Shown one piece after another: positions 59,992 to 64,000 of a DNA stretch of 64,000 nucleotides. Each line of letters opens with the position of its first letter. The stretch's first letter is position 1. Both the position numbers and the translations under genes were made by a program. Source of the stretch: Ilumatobacter coccineus YM16-304 (GTDB taxonomy: Bacteria; Actinomycetota; Acidimicrobiia; Acidimicrobiales; Ilumatobacteraceae); assembly GCF_000348785.1 (NCBI RefSeq), contig NC_020520.1, positions 1,116,001 to 1,180,000 on the forward strand. Reading direction: 5' to 3'. The notes beneath the pieces were generated by a model. The model had not been told where the DNA came from. It ran no database searches and saw nothing but the letters and a program-made list of their open reading frames with translations.

Positions 59992-61053
59992 GTGAACCGG
60001 CCGACCGACAACACGGAGCTCCGGCAGCGACTGCTCGGCGTGAAGCTCAAAGCGCTGGTGGGCGACCACCTCGGCACCGCTGTCGATGCGGAGCCGAGCG
60101 GATTTCGGTCGGGGTCGGGCCTGGTCGTCGACGGCCGCGCCTGGGTGCTGATCGACGGCGACGCCTCACGATCGTTGGGTCCCGCGATCGCCTGGGCGAT
60201 CCGTCACGACGCCGAGTCGCTCGATCTGATCGCCGAGACGGCCACCGGCCTGCTCGCTCGCCGCGCGGGATACTTCTCGTTCCCGATCTCGGTCTGGTTC
60301 GCGGAAGATCGCCTGCTGCTCCCCGTGGTGGCCGAACCACACGCACCGCTGCCAGCGGCGCGAGACGAACACACCGACCTCATCGCCACGATCGAAGCCG
60401 GTGGAGCCGAGCCGTGCATCGAACACGGCGTCGTCACGGGTGAAGTCCGCGGACTTGAAGTGTGTCGCGTGGTCGACGAACCCACGATCGGACGCCTCAT
60501 CGACATCGGCGAGATCGAACTCAGCGGTCAGCTCGGTGAACCGGGTGTGCGACTCGAAGTCGGCGTCGGCGTCAACGACCGCGAAGCGTTCCAACTGCTC
60601 CACGGCGACCTGCCGACCGTCGACGCGCTGTCGGGCGTGGTCGAAGCGGTCCGGAGCCACCGATCGGCCGACGCGCCACAGCACCCGCTCAACCGGATGG
60701 CGCCCGAACGATTCCTGCGGTGGGAAGCGGTCAACGATCCGGCTCGCGTCGACATGGTGTCGGTCGAACCGGCCTCGGCACCGGTACCTCGACCGAGCAT
60801 GAAAGACCAGGCGCCGGCGGTTGCGGTGGGTGTCGACGATGGCGGCCGGCGCAACGTGCTCGTGTTCTCGTCCGGTGTCGACCTCGACCTCGTGCCGTTC
60901 GCCCTCGACGCGCACGCTGCGCTCGCAGCGTGGGGCGACACCGAACTCGCGTCGGAGATCACGCTGCACCTGCGAGACAACGACCTCGTCTCGATCACCC
61001 GCGATCTCGCCGAGCACGCGGCGGTCACCGTTCGCTGTTCGACGTTGAACTGA
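59992..61053 (+). CDS. Hypothetical cytoplasmic protein
   Basis: 353 residues from GTG 59992 (GGCGGG upstream); a GTG at 59938 would add 18. No signal peptide or membrane segment. Pattern of alternating beta strands and helices (e.g. SGLVVDGRAWVLIDG, LVVDGRAWVLI, RAGYFSFPISVWF). I recognise no motif. It lies directly before prfA (51 bases), possibly in the same transcript. Confidence 0.55.
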   Translation: MNRPTDNTELRQRLLGVKLKALVGDHLGTAVDAEPSGFRSGSGLVVDGRAWVLIDGDASRSLGPAIAWAIRHDAESLDLIAETATGLLARRAGYFSFPISVWFAEDRLLLPVVAEPHAPLPAARDEHTDLIATIEAGGAEPCIEHGVVTGEVRGLEVCRVVDEPTIGRLIDIGEIELSGQLGEPGVRLEVGVGVNDREAFQLLHGDLPTVDALSGVVEAVRSHRSADAPQHPLNRMAPERFLRWEAVNDPARVDMVSVEPASAPVPRPSMKDQAPAVAVGVDDGGRRNVLVFSSGVDLDLVPFALDAHAALAAWGDTELASEITLHLRDNDLVSITRDLAEHAAVTVRCSTLN

Positions 61054-61104
61054 CGCGCCGATCGATCTCCTCTGTCGAGATCTCAGCGTTAGCCTCGGCT
61101 ACGC

Positions 61105-62175
61105 ATGATGGAGCGGCTGAAGCAGATCGTCGATGAGTACGAAACGCTCGAACACCAGCTCTCCGATCCCGAGGTGCTGTCCGACCCGACTCAGCTCCGC
61201 AACGTGTCGAAGCGCTACAACGACCTCGGCCCGGTGGTCGAGACGTTCCGCCGCTACGAAGCGCGCCGCGGTGATGCCGAAGCAGCGCGCGAGATGATCG
61301 ACGGTTCGTCCGGTGACGAGCGCGAACTGCTGCAGAGCGAACTCGACGAGGTCGCCGCCGAACTCCCGGTGATGGAAGCCGAACTCCGTGAGTTGATGAT
61401 TCCGAAGGACCCGAACGACGGGCGCAACGTGCTCATCGAGATCCGCGGGGCCGAAGGCGGCGAGGAAGCCAACCTGTTCGCCCGCGACCTGTACGAGATG
61501 TACGCGGCCTACGCCTCGGCCAACAAGTGGAAGGTCGAGACGCTGTCGGCGTCGACGAGCGACATGGGCGGCTACAACGACATCACCTTCCAGGTGAGTG
61601 GCGACACCGCATGGCGCAACCTCAAGTTCGAAGGCGGCCCGCACCGTGTGCAGCGGGTGCCGGTGACCGAGAGCCAGGGCCGCATCCACACGTCGTCGGC
61701 GACGGTGACGGTGTTGGCCGAGGTCGACGAGGTCGACGTCGACATCAACGACCACGATCTCGAGATCGACGTGTACCGGTCGAGTGGGGCCGGTGGCCAG
61801 CACGTCAACACCACCGACTCGGCGGTCCGCATCACCCACGTGCCGACGGGCGTGGTGGTCACCATGCAAGACGAGCGATCGCAACTCCAGAACAAGGCGC
61901 GGGCGATGCAGGTGTTGCGGGCCCGCCTGTACGACCTCGCCGAAGCCGAACGTTCGGCCGAACTCTCGGCCGAGCGCAAGGCCCAGGTCGGTGGTGGCGG
62001 CCGGAGCGAGAAGATCCGCACATACAACTACAAGGAGAACCGGGTCACCGACCATCGCATCGGCTTCACCGTGTATCGCCTCGCCGACATCCTCGCCGGC
62101 GATCTCCAGATGGTCGTCGACGCCCTGTCGGCCGACGAACGGTCCCGGCTGCTCGCCGAGGGCGGCGCCGACTGA
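61105..62175 (+). CDS. prfA: Peptide chain release factor 1
   Basis: 356 residues. The GGQ loop is SSGAGGQHVNTTDSAVRITH and the codon-recognition region carries VPVTESQGRIHTS, the PxT-type tripeptide of RF1 (UAA/UAG). N-terminal helical domain and C-terminal KIRTYNYKENRVTDHRI are complete. prmC, which methylates the GGQ glutamine, follows 18 bases later. Confidence 0.97.
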   Translation: MMERLKQIVDEYETLEHQLSDPEVLSDPTQLRNVSKRYNDLGPVVETFRRYEARRGDAEAAREMIDGSSGDERELLQSELDEVAAELPVMEAELRELMIPKDPNDGRNVLIEIRGAEGGEEANLFARDLYEMYAAYASANKWKVETLSASTSDMGGYNDITFQVSGDTAWRNLKFEGGPHRVQRVPVTESQGRIHTSSATVTVLAEVDEVDVDINDHDLEIDVYRSSGAGGQHVNTTDSAVRITHVPTGVVVTMQDERSQLQNKARAMQVLRARLYDLAEAERSAELSAERKAQVGGGGRSEKIRTYNYKENRVTDHRIGFTVYRLADILAGDLQMVVDALSADERSRLLAEGGAD

Positions 62176-62193
62176 ACGGGACGAACGACGTCG

Positions 62194-63054
62194 ATGCGTG
62201 ATGCTGACCAGACGATCTCGTGGAGCGAGCTGCTGCGCGAGACCGAGGCGATCATCGGCGACCGCGCTCACGCGCGTTGGATCTGCGAGACGGCGACGTC
62301 GTCGACCCCCGACGAGTTCCGGGCCATGCTCGATCAACCGGCGGGTGAACGCGCAGTCGGCCACCTCGACGCGATGGTCGCTCGCTACCGGACGGGGGAG
62401 CCGATCCAGTACGTGCTCGGCTCGTGGGGTTTCCGGCGCCTCGACCTGGCCGTCGATCGACGGGTGCTGATCCCGCGACCCGAGACCGAGCAGCTCGCGG
62501 AGATGGCGATCGAGAAGGCGGCGACGTTCGGCCCCACTCGAACCGTCGCCGATCTCGGCACCGGTTCGGGAGCCATCGGCCTGTCGATCGCCGACGAGCT
62601 CCCGATCGAGGGAACGACGGTCTGGTTGACCGACGCGAGCGACGACGCACTTGCGGTCGCACAGGCGAACCTCGCGGGGCTGGGCCGAGCTGCGATCAAC
62701 GTGCGGATCGCCCACGGCTCGTGGTTCGACGCGCTGCCCGACGACGTGATGTTCGACGTGATCGTGTCGAATCCGCCGTACGTCGCCGACGGTTCGGTCG
62801 AACTCGAACCGATCGTCGCCGACTGGGAGCCGACTTCAGCGCTGTTGAGCGGATCCGACGGACTCGACGACATCGAGGTGATCGTGGCGGGTGCCCCGGC
62901 CCGGCTGCGCCCCGGTGGCTGGTTGTTGCTCGAGCACGGCCACGATCAAGGCGATTCGGTTCGTGCGCTGCTCGAGGTCGCCGGCTTCGTCGACGTCGAG
63001 ACCAAGCGTGACCTCGCCGACCTCGACCGAATCACCGCCGGACGCCGCCCATAG
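62194..63054 (+). CDS. prmC: Release factor glutamine methyltransferase
   Basis: 286 residues. SAM-binding VADLGTGSGAIGLSIA and the catalytic NPPY in VIVSNPPYVADG; N-terminal helical bundle with GEPIQYVLGSWGFRRLDLAVD and PRPETEQLAE are typical. It methylates the Gln of the GGQ motif of RF1/RF2. Operon with prfA. Confidence 0.97.
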   Translation: MRDADQTISWSELLRETEAIIGDRAHARWICETATSSTPDEFRAMLDQPAGERAVGHLDAMVARYRTGEPIQYVLGSWGFRRLDLAVDRRVLIPRPETEQLAEMAIEKAATFGPTRTVADLGTGSGAIGLSIADELPIEGTTVWLTDASDDALAVAQANLAGLGRAAINVRIAHGSWFDALPDDVMFDVIVSNPPYVADGSVELEPIVADWEPTSALLSGSDGLDDIEVIVAGAPARLRPGGWLLLEHGHDQGDSVRALLEVAGFVDVETKRDLADLDRITAGRRP

Positions 63055-63160
63055 CGCAGGTTGGCTGGAATTCAAGAGTCAGCTTGCTGATTCGGGAATG
63101 GATCGTTCGAGGTCAAGGAAGCATGAGTCCGAGTTGCCTCTGGGCAACGAGCGATGAGGG

Positions 63161-63194
63161 CTGACGCAGAGATCGGGCGATCCAGCCCGAATCA
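63161..63194. repeat. 34-bp stop-to-stop repeat, copy B
   Basis: Inverted relative to copy A at 58276; 32 of 34 bases match. On the minus strand it begins with the TGA stop of the TerB-like gene and contains TCGGGC-tggatc-GCCCGA. A related partial copy (TGATTCGGG-aat-GGATCG) faces it at 63088-63105. Confidence 0.75.
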
Positions 63195-63587
63195 GTCGAA
63201 GCGGACGGCGACTTCGGCGAGAATGCTGCCCTCTTCGGGCGTGACCTCGTGGTCGGCGCCGGCGACGTCACGGGCGGCCGAGAACAGCGCCGAGCGCAGC
63301 ACGCGGCTGCTGATGGTGGCATCGATCTGGTCGAGGAACTCGACGACCCGGTCACGCTCGATCGCGAGGCGCGCGTCTTCGATCGCCGGGCGGAGATATT
63401 CCTCGAACGGGAACTCGTCACCGCGCCATTCCTCGCTGATCTCGCGGACGGCATCGACCTCGGTGTCGTTGATCTCGTTGTCGGCCAGCATCACGAGCGT
63501 GAGCAGTTGCAGTGCCGCGAGATGCTCGGCGTTTGCGGTGGCGTGTGTTGCGACGCCGCGGTAGAGCTCGGCGAGTCGGTCGTTCAT
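63192..63587 (-). CDS. TerB-family protein
   Basis: 131 residues from ATG 63587 (GAGGATC upstream). HLAALQLLTLVMLADNEINDTEVDAVREI and VAGADHEVTPEEGSILAEVAVRF are the two acidic helix-turn repeats of TerB-like (tellurite resistance, COG3793/ DjlA N-terminal) folds with metal-binding Asp/Glu. Role uncertain; stands alone without other ter genes. Overlaps the upstream peptidase stop (ATGA). Confidence 0.82.
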   Translation of the reverse strand: MNDRLAELYRGVATHATANAEHLAALQLLTLVMLADNEINDTEVDAVREISEEWRGDEFPFEEYLRPAIEDARLAIERDRVVEFLDQIDATISSRVLRSALFSAARDVAGADHEVTPEEGSILAEVAVRFD

Positions 63588-64000
63588 GTCTGTGATCCTC
63601 CCAGATCGAGGCCGAGAGATCGCGACAGGAAGTCGAGTTGATGCAGAAGCAGGTTCTCGGCGACCACTTCTTGCGGGGTCATGTGGGTCACTCCGACGAG
63701 TGGCAGCACCTCGTGCGGACGCCCGGCTGCGAGCAGGGCCGACGAGAGTTGCAGGGTGTGGGCCGCGACGACGTTGTCGTCGGCGAGGCCGTGGACGAGG
63801 AGGAGCGGGCGGGTGAGTTTCGCCGCTCGCGGGAGGAGCGAGTTGGCGTCGTACACGGCGGCGCCCTCGTCGGGACCGGTGAGCGTGGGGTCGCCGAGGT
63901 ATCGCTCGGTGTAGTGGGTGTCGTACAGGCGCCACTCGGTGACGGGTGCGCCGGCGATGGCGGCGTGGAACACGTCGGGGCGATCGAGGACGGCGAGCGC
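63584..64000 (-). CDS. S9 prolyl oligopeptidase/DPP IV-like peptidase, C-terminal fragment
   Basis: The 5' part lies beyond the right edge. The visible end reads RPDVFHAAIAGAPVTEWRLYDTHYTERYLG, the region just after the nucleophile Ser in DPP IV-like enzymes, then HGLADDNV with the catalytic Asp and GVTHMTPQEV with the catalytic His. The Ser itself is outside. Serine peptidase cleaving dipeptides or related small peptides; about 139 codons seen. Confidence 0.85.
   Translation of the reverse strand, partial: ALAVLDRPDVFHAAIAGAPVTEWRLYDTHYTERYLGDPTLTGPDEGAAVYDANSLLPRAAKLTRPLLLVHGLADDNVVAAHTLQLSSALLAAGRPHEVLPLVGVTHMTPQEVVAENLLLHQLDFLSRSLGLDLGGSQT

Overview
The window is high-GC actinobacterial DNA. 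It has dense coding, GTG starts, 4-base ATGA/GTGA overlaps, F420-type enzymes, actinobacterial FHA/Ser-Thr kinase genes and the order argS-lysA-hom-thrC-rho-rpmE-prfA-prmC. The protein flavour (DUF1800/DUF1501 pairs, ~120-residue C-terminal surface repeats, RCC1-repeat exoproteins) suggests Acidimicrobiia, close to Ilumatobacter. That placement is inference; there is no rRNA here.

Region 1 (1-12.8 kb): edge of a histidine phosphatase, a family 5 uracil-DNA glycosylase, a giant secreted RCC1-repeat protein with near-identical 180-bp tandem repeats, an HSL-type esterase, a small lipoprotein, an FrhB-type Fe-S protein, and a large membrane glycosyltransferase coupled to it. Region 2 (13-16.7 kb): nitrogen uptake, two amt-glnK pairs in tandem, each amt preceded by a GlnR-like box TTCAC-N6-GAAAC. 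Region 3 (16.8-25.9 kb): a 36-bp minisatellite, an acyl-CoA dehydrogenase, a truncated AbiEi-like gene, an MFS transporter, an alkylation-repair pair (Ada-AlkA fusion and Ogt), a PPOX/F420 protein, a sugar-ABC ATPase and a proline-rich membrane protein.

Region 4 (25.9-37.6 kb): a carbohydrate ABC operon (binding protein, oversized permease, second permease) followed by class V aminotransferase, aldo/keto reductase and LLM flavin enzyme, with a divergent-side LacI regulator and a STAND ATPase. Matching LacI-type operators lie upstream of the binding protein, of lacI, and of the distant ATPase gene, so the ATPase looks like part of the same regulon.

Region 5 (37.7-64 kb): housekeeping backbone (tRNA-Arg, argS, lysA, hom, thrC, rho, rpmE, prfA, prmC) interrupted by accessory genes. 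Between lysA and hom are a PemK/MazF-like gene and a DUF4157 (eCIS-core) protein whose C-terminus carries PI3K-like kinase motifs. Between rho and rpmE are a GNAT gene and an FHA-HTH/Ser-Thr kinase operon flanked by two similarly built exported four-cysteine proteins, with the same palindrome upstream of each. Between rpmE and prfA are a DUF1800/DUF1501 export pair, a lipoprotein and an unknown gene. The end holds a TerB-like protein and the C-terminus of an S9 peptidase.

The best candidates for undescribed biology are the FHA/kinase/four-cysteine-protein unit (49.3-53.7 kb) and the DUF4157-kinase protein (41.7-43.6 kb). Two families of dispersed hairpin repeats mark gene ends.
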